A DNA stretch of 64,000 nucleotides from Takifugu bimaculatus (taxonomy: Eukaryota > Chordata > Actinopteri > Tetraodontiformes > Tetraodontidae), in assembly GCA_004026145.2 (NCBI GenBank), contig CP034989.1, positions 5,151,749 through 5,215,748 of the forward strand, given 5' to 3'. Position 1 is the first letter of the stretch, and each line of letters begins with the position of its first letter. Made by a program: the position numbers and the translations under genes. The notes below the pieces were generated by a model. The model worked only from the letters and a program-made list of their open reading frames with translations, did no database searches and was not told the DNA's origin. Shown in pieces: positions 24,837 through 37,440 of this stretch.

Positions 24837-27800
24837 TCACCATGCACATTATCTGCAGTTTGTGTATTAGATTTGGAATTGCTTTTCCAAAATGGGTTTT
24901 AATTGTTTTTAAAGTGTGCATGAGGGCACATGTATACAAAATAATTAGTAGCGTGGCAAGAAGCATGGCAGTACTTTACACAGAATGTGGGCCATAAATT
25001 AAATTCAACAGCACTTATATAAGGGGGGAAATTACTCTAATTTCTTTAGAGTATATTTTGTTTCAGGACAATATTCAGTGATTAGATTACTAAATTAGCA
25101 CAGACAACAAGATTTTGTCTACCAGTAAAAAAAAAAAACTATATAAAAAGGAAAAAGTTGGGAAAATCACATTCACTTGATCCCAGAATGCATCACAGTC
25201 ATCACCATCCCCAAAGAACTATGTTCTAAGGATTATCTAAAAATTAACTTGCTGAAAGAATATTCTTTTAATGGTAAATGTTAATGTAGGTCAAAGTCAT
25301 TGAGACGCAGCCAGAACATCAGGAGACATGTCTGGGCCTGAATGGGTCCCTGTTGTGCCATATTTTTCTGGCCCGGTGTTCTTGCAGTACCTGACTGATC
25401 ATGCCCTTCTTACTTTTCAGGTGAAACTGCTGCTCTTGCTGGAAATAGCTGCTGAGGAAGGAGCTGGAGAGTACAGTGAGTGCTCAGAACTCCAATAACA
25501 TGTGGGCACAGCAGGGTGTTGGAGAGCAATCCTACACACATTCAAGGGTGAACCAAGTGGAACTAACAGAAATTCGGGGCATCCAGTTTAAGAACAAACG
25601 AGGTTTTCTCTCCAGCAGGCTTCCTCTAGAATTCTCCACCTACATGTTCCTTCTATTCAAATGTATTTCTCATTTCATGGCAGTTAATAGACAAATCTAT
25701 TCATCATAACTAAATATATCAATATGTCTGTGTAGATTCTCAACCATCCAGGTCATAGTTATCCCCCCAAAAAACCAAAAACCCCTAACAAGTCCAATCG
25801 ACACAGAGATCTTACTTGGACAAATATACTAATATATTTAAATACAGATTAGGATTGATTTCAGGCTACATGGTTAGGCTGGTTTTAACAACAAATTAGA
25901 TGATAGTAAAATGCCAGTCATACAGTTAGTGGTGCAATTTTGACTTCTTATCTGTTACCCACTCCCTAATACCTCAAAGTAGTAAGCAAACATGTTAGAT
26001 GTGTCGGGTTCTGATATCAAGGTTTGTAAAAACAGGTTATATCAAACGTAGCAGTAGCTAATACAGAGACGTTTCACTTCCACACTTAAAGACACAAGTG
26101 TCTGGAATTAAAAGGCACACTTTTTTTTAAAATCATCAGACTTTCAGCAGTCAAAAATATAAATCTACATTCATCTGCTGCAATAGTGAGATCTGTAGTC
26201 AAATACTTCCTGCACTTTTAAATTATGTAAATGCTGCCAAATGCAGAATTAACCAAGTAGCCACCACATGGCAAGAGGGTGTGTTGAGAAGCTTTTAACG
26301 AGGTGAGGAAAGATGTGTGAAAATGCAGCATTTGATTCTTCATAAACAGTGGCTCAGATGTGAACCTGAGGCATCCCGGTGAGTAAAACTCTTAACTCTA
26401 AATATAAAATCAAGCTGAACGGACACCTCAGAGATATATTTGTTAAAGTTGATTCTTTCCCCCCTTCTGTTGTGTCATAAGAAGAGAAGGATAACTAGGA
26501 ATACTATAGTGATTGACTTTGTCATTACTTGAATATGATTACATAAACTTAATGTTTTATATATTATAGTGATATACATCTATTTTTAGACTGATATATT
26601 AGATGCCAACGAAAGGATAGGACTGAGTGACTGAACTGTGATTCAGCTTGCTGTCCAAGTTTCCAGACAGGATAATGACAGCACTGACACTATGGTATTA
26701 ATACCCACTGGTTACATACATTTGACAACAATACAAAACAGCTGCACTGCCCATTGGTTTACACCAATGGGCTTTCAAACATTTAAACAATGGCCAGAGA
26801 TGCTCTTAATCATTTGGGAGCTCTTGCATTTCTGTGTGGCTGTTATTAATGGAACAAAGACCCAGTGGTAAGACAGTAAGTTTGTCCTCTATTATCACCC
26901 TTATTTGGAGGGCCTGTAAAACATGACCTTTTCCGAAGCTCTAATCTTGTCCATGTGGGGAAACTCCCCTCCATTTCCATTGTGACAGTTTTACAAGTCT
27001 CTTTTGAAACAGTTGCCAGGGTGCACGGATGTTGAACATGTGGAAGTGCAGACTACCAAATAATAGGGGAAAGGAGCTCGGGAGGATAAGTATCCATTAC
27101 AGAAAGGAGAGAACAGGGACATATTTGTCAGATATTTTGATTCTTGATAAATCCTTTAAAAAAAAAAGATATTGCTTTTCCTGACTAATTGAAAAATTCC
27201 CTTGAACAGTTTCTTGTAGCCTGACTACCAGTCGTTCAAATTTGTAAATCTGAATATCTCACACCCACAGCATACTATTCCATTAACTCCTTTTGCTCTG
27301 TACAGAGGACATGTAGGGCTTTTCATACCAAATGTAATTGGGTGGGGCTTTGGTGCCTGCCTCTTCCTCATTCTGGAGGAATTTAAACTCATTCTTACGT
27401 TGAGTTTTTGATATTTTCTCTGGGACTAACTAGTTGCCATCAATTTCACATGTATGGTGTCCCGGTGTCCACTGCAGTGGACAACTATATCTTAAAAATA
27501 AAAACTACTTTTCCAAAAAATCTTTTCAGTAGTCCAATTACCAAATTAGAGTGGGGAATCTTTTTAAAAAATATATAATGCAACATTTTTCTTTCCTGGT
27601 AGTCAGGAAAGATATACGGTGCAATTCAAAATAACATTTATGAAACACTTTTACAATGTTTGAAACAAATTTTGAAACAATGTTTGAAACATATTTAAGA
27701 TTTACAATATTTTTAGACTTTATGAAACAAAATTAAAAAGAAAAAAATATTTACATTTTAAAAAATGACCAAATGGTACAAAGTTTTACAAATGATGAAA

Positions 27801-29544
27801 CACATATACCAGTCGCAGAACACTTTTGCCAAGGCTGTTAAAAAATACGATAAATTTGATGGAAATGGATAAGCGGAAGTGACTTCCATCGAGGTCTTCT
27901 TGACAAAAAAAGAGGGATGATTTAATTTTCAGATAAGCGGGCACTGGTGAAGATGCATATTGGTGAGTCCAAGCATTTCATTTTTATTTTGCATATGTTT
28001 TTGCCACTTTATTCCATAGTATTTGACTATTCACAGCTGTGACAACATGTTCAATTGTTTGCCTGGTGCATATTCTCAAAAATAAATGCTTTGTTTACTT
28101 TAATTTTCAATTACTATTTTGTTCTGTTATCATCTCCTTTTTAAATGCGACAATCGCACTTTATTACAGTAACATATATAAGTTTATATAGTGTCATTTT
28201 TTGGACTTATTCAACCTTTGTTGATTATTCTCTTAACATCATCACAACACCATCTAGAGCTTAATAATTTAGCTTGATTTTATCTGTATTCCTTTTAACT
28301 GATTATTATAATGTCTGTTTTTATCACAGCCATCTTGTTTTCTTCTATATACCTTGTTTTTAATCAATATACCTGGTCATTTTACTTAATTAGATTTGAT
28401 TTGAGAGGCAGAGTGCCCCCTGGACAAGTTGCAATCTCATTGTAGGAAAGGATACTCAAACAAACAACCACTCACAATCACATTAGCCCACTGTTCCAAT
28501 TTATATAAACAGCACCTGCTTCCACGACGGAGAGTGAAGAGGCTATTACAGTGGGAAGCCAGGTCACGGGGGATGTGTCATCATCTCCATTTGTGATTGG
28601 GTGTCAAGTCCCATAATGATCATGACAACACTAAACCAGCTGATCTGAGAAATAAGTCCTTATTACTAACCATGACAACTGGAGCCTCATGTGCAAAGGC
28701 TTGTTTGGATTTCGTACTTAAATCTGGTGTACGGTCAAATCCAAGTATGTGCACACAAATAAATTCTGATGTATGAAAATGTGTACTGTATATGTCTGAA
28801 TCCAAGCACATTTGCTTTTTACACCTCAATCAACCTGGAATTGAGTGCATATTTGAGTACCAGTCTCCTCTCTTGCCACGCCCTCAAATACATATGCAAA
28901 TGAGTATACAAAGGTTGGGATTCCACTCTCTGCACCATAGGCTAATGGAAACAAGCCATGAGTTCCAAAGTCTTGCCTTTGGAGCTCTACTGATTACGTG
29001 TTGGAGACACTCACATGAAAAAATTGTATTTATGGCAAGCTATCCTCTGGTATTAATAAATGGAAGACAAGTTATATTCTCTATTAAATTAAATCAGTTT
29101 CCATTTGGGAATTTGACACACCACTAACATGGATCACGCAGGTAAGTGAATGCAGTTTTGTCCTGAGGAAAACTTGAGGCTCATCGTCACTTTAACATGT
29201 TACGTCTGTAATGACAAATACTATGAACATGGAGACAATAACGGGCTTGTCTGTTGTGTAACAGCTAAAAACAGCAAGTCACTAAATTTAACCAGTAATG
29301 ATGCTGAACCCTGCTCATATTCCCCTGTCCAGGGGATTAATTTTAGGATAAAGAAATGATTTATTTACAAAGAAACCCCCATCCCCCCTTGTAGCCTGTT
29401 GCTGACCATGTTGGTCAAAAGGAATGTACAGTAGCGTGTGTTGATCCAGGCCACCTCGCAACGACATTGGTGAATTACATTTGTGCCCCACAGATACATT
29501 GTACATGAATATGTACTTTGATCAAATGAAAATGCTTCCTGTCT
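24837..29544. other. intron sequence, mostly unrecognised
   Basis: AT-rich. 28408-28480 (CCCCCTGGACAAGTTGCAAT) weakly resembles the end of a fish SINE. 25421-25475 is bounded by splice-like signals (see findings). Otherwise nothing supported. Confidence 0.55.
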
Positions 29545-29552
29545 ACATAAAC

Positions 29553-29688
29553 CAGGCATGTCCAAACTCAATCCTCGAGGGCCACAATCCAGCCGGGTTT
29601 TCTATCCCACTGAATTCATTTTTAGCCTGGTAGGACAGAAAACCCAGCTGGATTGTGGCCCTCGAGCACTGGGTTTTTGACATGCCTG
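29553..29688. mobile_element. hAT-type hairpin MITE with 8-bp target-site duplication
   Basis: A 136-bp element with ends CAGGCATG...CATGCCTG is flanked by exact ACATAAAC on both sides (29545-29552 and 29689-29696). Almost the whole element folds on itself: CCTCGAGGGCCACAATCCAG on the left arm pairs with its complement on the right. An 8-bp duplication is the hAT superfamily signature. It has no coding capacity. Confidence 0.92.
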
Positions 29689-29696
29689 ACATAAAC

Positions 29697-32600
29697 AAAT
29701 TCATCTTGTTCATGATAGCTTTATAGCAATGTGCCCGATTAAATTAAGAAAACCAGCTCTGGCAGCAAATTGTGCTTTTATGTGGGCCTGTCAAACTGCG
29801 CTGTATATGGGAATTTAGATATTTCAAATCCACACAGTTGGCATGACTCGGCTCAATGTCGACTGGCTCAGTCCCGATCGGACAGCCAGCGCTTGATGAG
29901 GACCCCATGTCTGGGAAGCTCAGTGTGGTCAACACCTGTAGGGGCACATGTACAGTAGGACATGGTTCCTGGCTACATCACACCTAAAGGGAACCTAAGC
30001 AGCTGATGAGCCTGTCCTTCTAGTTTCTCTGCATACTGGTATAATAGCAATATCTTCTAATGGCACCAACGCCACCATTGTTTTTAATGCACACATTTAT
30101 TCATGTTATCACAAAAACCTGAGTGTGCTAAGTGTCAGTGGAACAGAGCACATTTTCAGTCAGTCCAGCCCTGCAGTTCAATTTGGTAATTCTAAGTGAG
30201 GGTGTACGCATTTTTTGTGCATATCCACCTTTTGTACATGAGGCCTGCTGGACCCTCTGCAGTTACTAAAAGTTCCCTTTAAGAGGCTACTGGAAGATGT
30301 GAATCCAGCTCTACAGACAATCCCCTTTGGAAACCATAACTAACAACGTGAAGCTAATAATTAAGCAGCAAACTTGTCGTTGGGGCACTTGGTTATAACA
30401 TAAACTTCTATTTAACTGCCAAAATGAGCACATTCTGGAAAGGAAAAGAAACAGCAGAAATCCAGTGTGAAAACAGCTGCAAACATCATTGGAAGTGAAC
30501 CCTGGATGGAATGTATAAAAGAGAGGCACTAAACATGAAAAGACAACAGCTGGCTCTTGGCACAAGAACAACAGAGGTCCTATCACACTAGGTAAGCTGC
30601 AAGTGTCAGGCTGGGAAAAGAAGGCGCTAAGAAAATCCTGTAAATAACACTAGAGTGTAACAAGCTAGCCAGTAGGTACACCGTAGTGATAGATGTGGCA
30701 ATATTGTATGACAGCAATATCAGGAAGTTAAAATGTGAGACAATGAAGGAAAAAATAGGGTCCAAGAGTGCAGCTGGACAGAATCTGGGGAGTGAAGACA
30801 ACAATGATTCCTATAGTCTTCAAAGCATTTTGGGCCTGTCATGCCCAAGCTGGAGAAGTGGCACCAGCGGATCACACAAACAACATTTCTGTCCAGAAGC
30901 CTGCAGTGCTATGAACAGCTAAGATCCTGTGCAGGACTCTCAAGCTCCCAGTCATCTACTATATACATATTATATAGTATTTCTCCTTTCTTCTTCAGGT
31001 CTCCTGCCACGATCTTTAAGGGCATTTTTCTGTTCCTACCGCGTCTTGAATTACTTTACATGTCAGAACCCATAAAACACATTTTAAAAAGCTTTGGGCT
31101 TTCTGGGGGAAATTGCCTCAGGAAATCACAGGCACTAAGTGGCTTATATAAATAAATGGCTTTTTTTAAAAAGATACAGCTGGGCAGTTCCACTAACTTT
31201 ATTTCATTTTGTTTATCAGTTCCTGTAAAACATGTCCACAGGGAGTCTGGAAATTGTGATCCTTACGTATTTGGAACCTGGTGGTAATAAACCAGAGGCA
31301 CACTTCACAATACCAAGATTTATGTTTAAAGGAGTGATATGTTTACAAGTGACACTCTGCAGTTTCTCATAGTTTAAAGCTGACTCAAATAGCAAGGCAG
31401 AGATCTTTATATATATATAAGACAGGTACTGTAGAAATGAGGTGGTGTTCCCCGCAAATTTGGATTTCTGTGGAGGCAACTTGAAGACAACCTTTTGACT
31501 ATATTGGGAAACTGAGTCATTGTTTGCGTGTGGGTAACACACACAACTGACTCATCACACATACTCTCTCGCAGGGAACTCTGGGATAGATTTCATCTCT
31601 CAAGAGATAGAAAAACTGAAGATGTTGGCAAAAAATAGAAAAAAATGTATTTGGAATGTTCGTCATTTCCGTTTAGAAAATAAATTGCAAACATTCAATC
31701 AGTTTGTGTAAATAACAAGTAAAGTTTCTGCTGTCTTCGGTAAGTAAAGTCTTACTATTCAGTGGTCTAAATATGTTCCATTAATTATTGTCAGTAGGCA
31801 AGATTGAAGGACCGATGATTAAAGCTGACATTTCTTGCTAGCTCAGGAAAATGCATTAAAACTTTTGAATTCAAATCAAAAAGAACTGGAATTTCTTTTA
31901 GCGCATGAATAGCATTTCCACATTACCTTGCTACACAGGGGGTTGTGCAAAGATTAAAACCCTTTAATGAAATTTAGAGTAAAGCATTGTATTTAGATTT
32001 TGCATATCAATTTTATTTCACAGTACTCACTTTTGAAAACATAACTGGTGGTATCATCTATAGTGGGGAACAGTGAACTAATGGCAGAGAGCAACAAACT
32101 TGTAGCTGTTTTTGGTACTTTTCCAGGAGAATGCCATGTTGTTTCACACACTCTGCACTCCAACAAAGAAAGCAGTCTTGATTGATAAGAGTACGGTACA
32201 TGTCAGGAAAAATGGCTTTAAAGAGCTATAATGAGTAAAATTAACACATCTCTATTTCATCCTTACACTCAAAACTCCAGTCACGGTCCTTTTAATTATT
32301 AATGCCAGGGCACTTAGGCAGGTTCTTTGAATAGGGCATCTGTGGATTGTTGATCATCTAAATGTACTGTAAAGATGAGTGTGTGGTGTATATGCATTCC
32401 TGTGTGCTGAGCATTGAGGTGGTTGTTGTCCTGTGAAGGCAAGCATGCCAGAGCTGCACAGATGGTGTCTAGGCAGGATTCTTCCAATTTCATAGTCCCC
32501 TGGCAGGCCACCTTCATAGACAAGGAGCAAAGGATCAAAAGGGAGATCAGACTGAGCTGGAATGTCTTCATAAAAAATCTCCAATCAGCGATGTTGTGGT

Positions 32601-33090
32601 GAATTACAATGAGGAAATGACGAGAGAAATTCACTATTGGTGTGCCTTTAAAAGGCAAGGGCTGATGAGATGTGCTGGCTTCCGATGTCACTGCTGACAC
32701 ATTCATGACAGCTTTTTATTTTTGGATTCTGAGGTGAAAAGTAAACAAATGAAGCTTCTTTTTTTACTCCCATGTCGCTGCTTTATTTGAAATGTACCGG
32801 AAAATTCCATAATCTATTTATTGTCTTTTGTTCTCTTTAAGTTAATGTTGTAATGGATTAATGTATTTTCCCGGATCACTTTAATTTACAGGATGATATA
32901 AAGCAAAACATTTGCACATGTCTGTTTGTTTCATTAAATGCCCATTTTTGTGTAATATTTTTAAGCTTTGTGAAATTTTTTGCCACTCAATGAGCTGCCA
33001 TTTTATTGTGGTGAAGTGCTTGCCTGTGCCAGTGATCCTAGGAACTTGGTCGTCAGGAGTTTTAGGGACACCCAAGGCAAACAGGTCCTA
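29697..33090. other. intron sequence, mostly unrecognised
   Basis: AT-rich intron DNA. The only item of note is the small ORF at 32314-32571. No transposon signature. Confidence 0.55.
32314..32571 (-). CDS. uncertain small ORF with a signal-peptide-like start
   Basis: From the ATG at 32571 the minus strand reads MKTFQLSLISLLILCSLSMK then VACQGTMKLEESCLDTICAA: a basic residue, a hydrophobic core of about 15 residues, a cleavage-like A-C-Q, then a Cys-bearing stretch, 85 codons in all. The frame extends upstream to an ATG at 32706. A TTTTAAA box lies some 75 bases before the inner ATG. I do not recognise a family. It lies inside kcnc2 intron 1 on the same strand and could be a chance ORF. Confidence 0.2.
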   Translation of the reverse strand: MKTFQLSLISLLILCSLSMKVACQGTMKLEESCLDTICAALACLPSQDNNHLNAQHTGMHIHHTLIFTVHLDDQQSTDALFKEPA

Positions 33091-33459
33091 GAGTAAATGT
33101 GGTTCACCTGAATGCCCACCTCTGGAACCAGGTGTGGGAGTTTGGACACAATGGTGAGCAATTGGGTGGGCACAGCCTGGAGAGCCTAAATGGATCATCC
33201 TCCACATGGTCTCACAATTCATGAGAGGGACAAACAGGGTCAGGTCCAATGTGAGTGGATCGCTGCATGAAGGTAACTCTAAGGATGGTAACTCTAGAGA
33301 AGGTTGCCTGGTGTGGAAAGATGCCTGAGCCGAGGCGCAATATCAAGAGGTTCCAGCTAGATATGTTGGGTTTGCCGTAAAGCACAGCTTGGCTTCTGGA
33401 AATAGTCTCCATGAGAGTAGTTGGGCTCTCCACCACTCTGGAGTCATCCCATAAGTAAG

Positions 33460-33720
33460 GATGGACATGGGAGAGTGTGGAGGGGCAAAAGAGGACAACG
33501 TCTGGATCATTTTGAGAAGATTCCTGTTCACCATCCGGCAGCTCAGTAGGGGGAAGCAATACTCCATTGGCATTGTGTATGGTGGCGAAGAGGAGGTGCT
33601 GACCTCAACTGAAGATGTTGTGAGGTGTCAGAGGTATGAAGCCTTCCTCCAATGAGGAAGCAATGTTTAAGGACTCAAAGGTGGGCTGAGGTGGGTGGGG
33701 TGGTTAAAAAACTCCTTAAT
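33460..33720 (+). mobile_element. RTE/Rex-like LINE fragment (linker between endonuclease and RT)
   Basis: The plus strand reads TIRQLSRGKQYSIGIVYGGE then EEVLTSTEDVV, the conserved stretch before the RT in fish Rex/RTE-type LINEs. It decays after that and stops by 33655. The sequence to about 33720 still resembles the same element (GTGGTTAAAAAACTCCTTAA). Upstream sequence from about 33090 may belong to the same insertion but I cannot confirm it. Confidence 0.62.
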
Positions 33721-34191
33721 TTGAGAAATGCTTTGAAGATGTGTAGAGGTTGCATTTGTTTACTGTTTTCACATTTGTAAAAAATCTTGTTTGCAGTACC
33801 ACTGCTATTTGGCAGCAGCACTTTAACAATCAGTGGAGGCAGACAACACTCTCACATCCTGTGTTGTACATCTCTACGTGATGCTGCGGGTGAAGTCATT
33901 GCTTCTATTCCTCTCATTGACATTAAGATTTCAGCATTCAGAAAGCCACTTACATGCAAGTGCGGGCACTTCCTTGTATTAAAATGAGAGAAACCCTCTC
34001 TAGAACTTATCCAGAGTGCTGGGTAATTGATTTCTAACAGAAAGAGCGATGCGTTTCAAGGCAGAGCTTGGCAGAGAGTGAATAAAATAATTGGCGAGCT
34101 TATGAGGGTGCTACAGAGGCGAGGGTAATATTTACATACTGAGTTGTGAGTGTCAGCAGACACACCACAGCACTTAAAACTGGCTGAAGCC

Positions 34192-34290
34192 CTTCAATGG
34201 TGGCACAGTAGTGCAGCAGTTAGCATTATTGCATGAAGGTAGTAAATTCTCAGCTGAAACCTTTCTGTGTTGAGTTAGTGCACTCCCTCC
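34192..34290 (+). mobile_element. tRNA-like SINE head of a second family (partial)
   Basis: GGTGGCACAGTAGTGCAGCA then GTTAGCATTATTGC and CCTTTCTGTGTTGAGT resemble the GGCGGCACGGTGGTGCAGTG-type head of a widespread fish repeat, as I recall it. Only the head is visible. Confidence 0.5.
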
Positions 34291-35567
34291 ATGTGAGGGC
34301 TTTTTTCTTCAGGGCCTTCACACCATCCAACAGCATAGGTTTAGGTTTAGGTTTCTTCTTCAAAATCTACCTATCTTCGGTGACTGTTTTTGGTCTGAAC
34401 AATGTTAAATAACTACTGAAATGACATTGGAGCAAAGACAGACTATGCACTATGTTTGGGTCACTGAACTGATAATTGAGTAATATGGTGAAATTGCAAA
34501 TAAGTGTGAAGTATTAATACAACCTTTTAAAGCCTATTTATCACATAATGGCCTTTATTGGATTTACTGGGGTCAAAGAAAAAATTGGGTTCATCACAGG
34601 ACTATAGAAGAGAGACACACTATTGTTTTCCACGATGAAAAATGACCCATTGTCTTTGAATAGGCCATTATTCTTAAAGCTCTATAAATCAAAATATGTT
34701 GTGTAATTTATACACATACTGGCATTTGCATCATAATTTACCGCTAAGGTGGAATCGCTATTAGCAAGTTTAGGAGCAGAACAGTATTTGGATATATATG
34801 TGTCCTTGTGCTCAGTGGCTGACACTGGAGTATAGTCTGTCTTGGTGGTGGGGGTTAGCATTTGCATCTCAGAATCAGAGCCAGCTCAGCGTCTGTCTGA
34901 AAATGATACCTGAGGTCACAGTGATAAAAGTCTGGTCACACAGTGACTGTTCTGTTTTTTCTGTTTAGCTCGTCTCTTTTCTTCCTTCTCTTGACAAACC
35001 TCTGGAGGTATTTTAAGCTACAGCTTTGGAAACCGAATCTCACTCTGGCCTGACTTTGCTCATGAAAAAGTTTTAAATAAAAGTGGCACCTCTGGCTGAT
35101 AGATCACCATGGTGAGGTGAGGTCTGTGAGGACAGCTCATTTTTCTTTTTGAATTGAAGAAAACAAGAATAACCCCAGGTTTGTTTTCAGCACTGTTGCC
35201 AAATTAACCAAGAGTCACAGAGTTTTAGATCCACGTATCCCTTCTTCCCTTAGTGGTGAAAACTTCATGAACTTCTTCACTGATAAAGTTCTAGCTATGA
35301 GAAAAAAAGCTAACCCGGGCATCCCAACAACTGGACCCTAACCAGATGTGCTGACTGTGGGAACATACAGGGTCTCCAATGAGCCTTTAAACTCCTTCAC
35401 CCCTGTATATTTTTCTGAGGCGTCTAGGCTAATTCAGAAATCCAAGTCCACCACGTGTCTTTTAGATCCCATCCCAACACACCTGTTGAAGTATGTTTTA
35501 GCAATGATAGGCAGTTCTATCCTGGACCAGATTAACAGAAGAAAGAAGAAGAAACAGCCTGTTTGAG

Positions 35568-35933
35568 ATGTTTCAGTCAGGCTTTATAGCTCACCACAGC
35601 ACAGAAACAGCACTTATTAAAGTTACTAATGATCTTCTTATAGCTTCAGATCATGGACTGGTCTTTATGCTGGTTCTGCTGGACCTCAGTGCTGCTTTTG
35701 ATACAGTTGAGCACAGCATCCTGTTACATAGACTGGAACATATGATTGGCATTAAAGGGACAGCACTAGAGTGGTTTAGATCATATTTATCAGATAGATA
35801 CCAGTTTGCTTATGTCCATGGTGTTCCCTCCTCATACAGTAGGGTTAGCCATGGAGTTCCTCAAGGTTCTGTACTTGGATCAATTCTTTTCACCTTGTAC
35901 ATGCTTCCCTCAGGAAACATTATTCAGCAATAG
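35568..35933 (+). pseudogene. LINE RT palm fragment (same element)
   Basis: Carries GFIAHHSTETALIKVTNDLL, the first catalytic Asp motif (LDLSAAFD) and HGVPQGSVLG. It ends at an in-frame TAG before the YADD box. The family usually has a further 60 or so residues upstream, which are missing through the deletion at about 35540. Confidence 0.88.
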
Positions 35934-35987
35934 GGAATAAATTTTCATTGTTATGCTGATGACACTCAGCTATATTTAGAATGAAAC

Positions 35988-36800
35988 ATGAAACCAGAGG
36001 AGACAGAGAAGTTAGTGAAGCTCCAGACCTGTCTTAAAGACATAAAGTCTTGGATGTCTTCAAATTTCCTTCTCCTTAACTTCGGAAAAACTGAGGTCAT
36101 GGTGTTTGGTCCTGAACATCTCAGGGATAGATTAGATCACATGATCACTCTAGATGGTATCTCCCTAGCATCTAGTCTGTCTGTGAGTAATCTTGGAGTA
36201 ATGTTTGATCAAAATCTGTCCAACAACTCACACATTAAAACAGTCTCTAGAAGTGCCTTTTTTCACTTGAGGAACATCACAAAGATTAGGAAACTACTGA
36301 TGCTGCATGATGCTGAAAAGTTAATCCATGCATTTGTTACTTCCAGGCTGGACTATTGTAATTCTTTATTATCAGGGTGTCCAATCAACTCTTTAAGAGG
36401 CCTCCAGTTGATCCAAAATGCTGCAGCCAGAGTTCTGACAGGTATTGACAAGAGAGATCACATAACTCCTGTACTGGCGCCTCTTTATTGGCTGCTCGTT
36501 AAATTTAGAATAATTTTTAAAATCCTTCTTTTGACCTACAAGGTCCTCAGAGGCCTAGCTCCATCCTACATGGAGGAGCTAGTGACCCCTTACCAGCCCA
36601 ATAGACCGCTCCGCTCTCAGAATGCTGGTCTACTTGTGGTTCCCAGAGTCTCTAGAGGTAGAATGGGGGGCCGAGCATTTAGCTACTCGGCCCCCCTGCT
36701 ATGGAACCAGCTCCCTGTCCAGGTACGGGAGGCTGACTCCATCGCCACTTTTAAGATCAGACTTAAAACCTTCCTCTTTGAAAAAGCTTATTGTTACTAA
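35988..36800 (+). pseudogene. 3' half of the L2-type LINE RT ORF (270 codons open)
   Basis: This is the longest intact stretch of the dead LINE. It runs from just after the YADD box (MKPEETEKLVKLQTCLKDIK) through the thumb region to the conserved end (GRAFSYSAPLLWNQLPVQV, TFLFEKAY). It lies in the same frame as the upstream RT piece (35568-35933), separated only by in-frame stops. That suggests point decay after insertion. Confidence 0.88.
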
Positions 36801-37142
36801 TTCTGTAGTTCCAGTTACTATCATAGACAGACAGATTATCATACTTAGAGTATTATCATACTCGTCTAATTATTAGGTTAACATCTTAGCTATGCTGCTA
36901 TAGGCTGAGGCTGCCGGGGCCCAGAAACATGATCACCTGACAGGACTCTGTCACCCCACTGGGTCATGGTTTTCTCTCCTCTCCTCTCCTTTCCTCCTCC
37001 TCATCAAGCAGACTAGTTATGCTGATTCTTGTGAGTTTTTCTGCTTCCCCCCCCCTCTATTTATTTACAGGTATCGCCGCCTTCGGAGCTGCATAACGAC
37101 CTCTGGCCCCGCTGAAGTGATTGTATATCGTATTTTTGTGTG

Positions 37143-37250
37143 TGTTTCTGTGCTCTGTGCCTCTCCTCTCCCTCTCCTCTCCTCTCCTCTCCTCTCCTCT
37201 CCTCTCCTCTCCTCTCCTCTCCTCTCTCCTCTCCTCTCCTCTCTCTTTAC
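37143..37250 (+). repeat. (CTCCT)n pyrimidine tract inside the LINE 3' UTR
   Basis: About 100 bases of CTCCT-type pentamers lie between the LINE ORF and its conserved 3' end. The same tract precedes the same 3' end at 48088-48174, so it belongs to the element. Confidence 0.9.
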
Positions 37251-37440
37251 CCAGCCTGCCATCAGCAGGAGGGTCCCCCGACATGAGCCTGGTTCCTGCT
37301 CAAGGTTTCTTCCTGTTAAAGGGGAGTTTTTCCTTGCCACTGTTGCTTGTCTGGGGTCAGGCCCTGGGATTCTGGAAAGCGCCTTGAAACAATTTTGATT
37401 GTATAAGACGCTATATAAATAAAGATTGATTTAAATATTG

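Larger units (their letters stand above)
35110..37440 (+). mobile_element. L2/CR1-type non-LTR retrotransposon (LINE), dead copy
   Basis: The reverse transcriptase and C-terminal region are clear on the plus strand. The palm motif LDLSAAFDTVEH, SHGVPQGSVLG, the catalytic box HCYADDTQL (about 35945-35971), NLGVMFDQNLS, RLDYCNSLLSGCP and QNAAARVLTG are all visible. The 5' end (endonuclease part) is missing. The frame is broken by a stop at 35337, an internal deletion with a frameshift at about 35540-35570 that removes roughly the fingers region, a TAG at 35931 and a TGA just after the YADD box. The 3' UTR has a (CTCCT)n tract and ends in AATAAAGATTGATTT, the terminal sequence repeated at three other places in this window. 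I assign the L2-type clade from the RT wording; the exact family name is uncertain. Confidence 0.92.
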
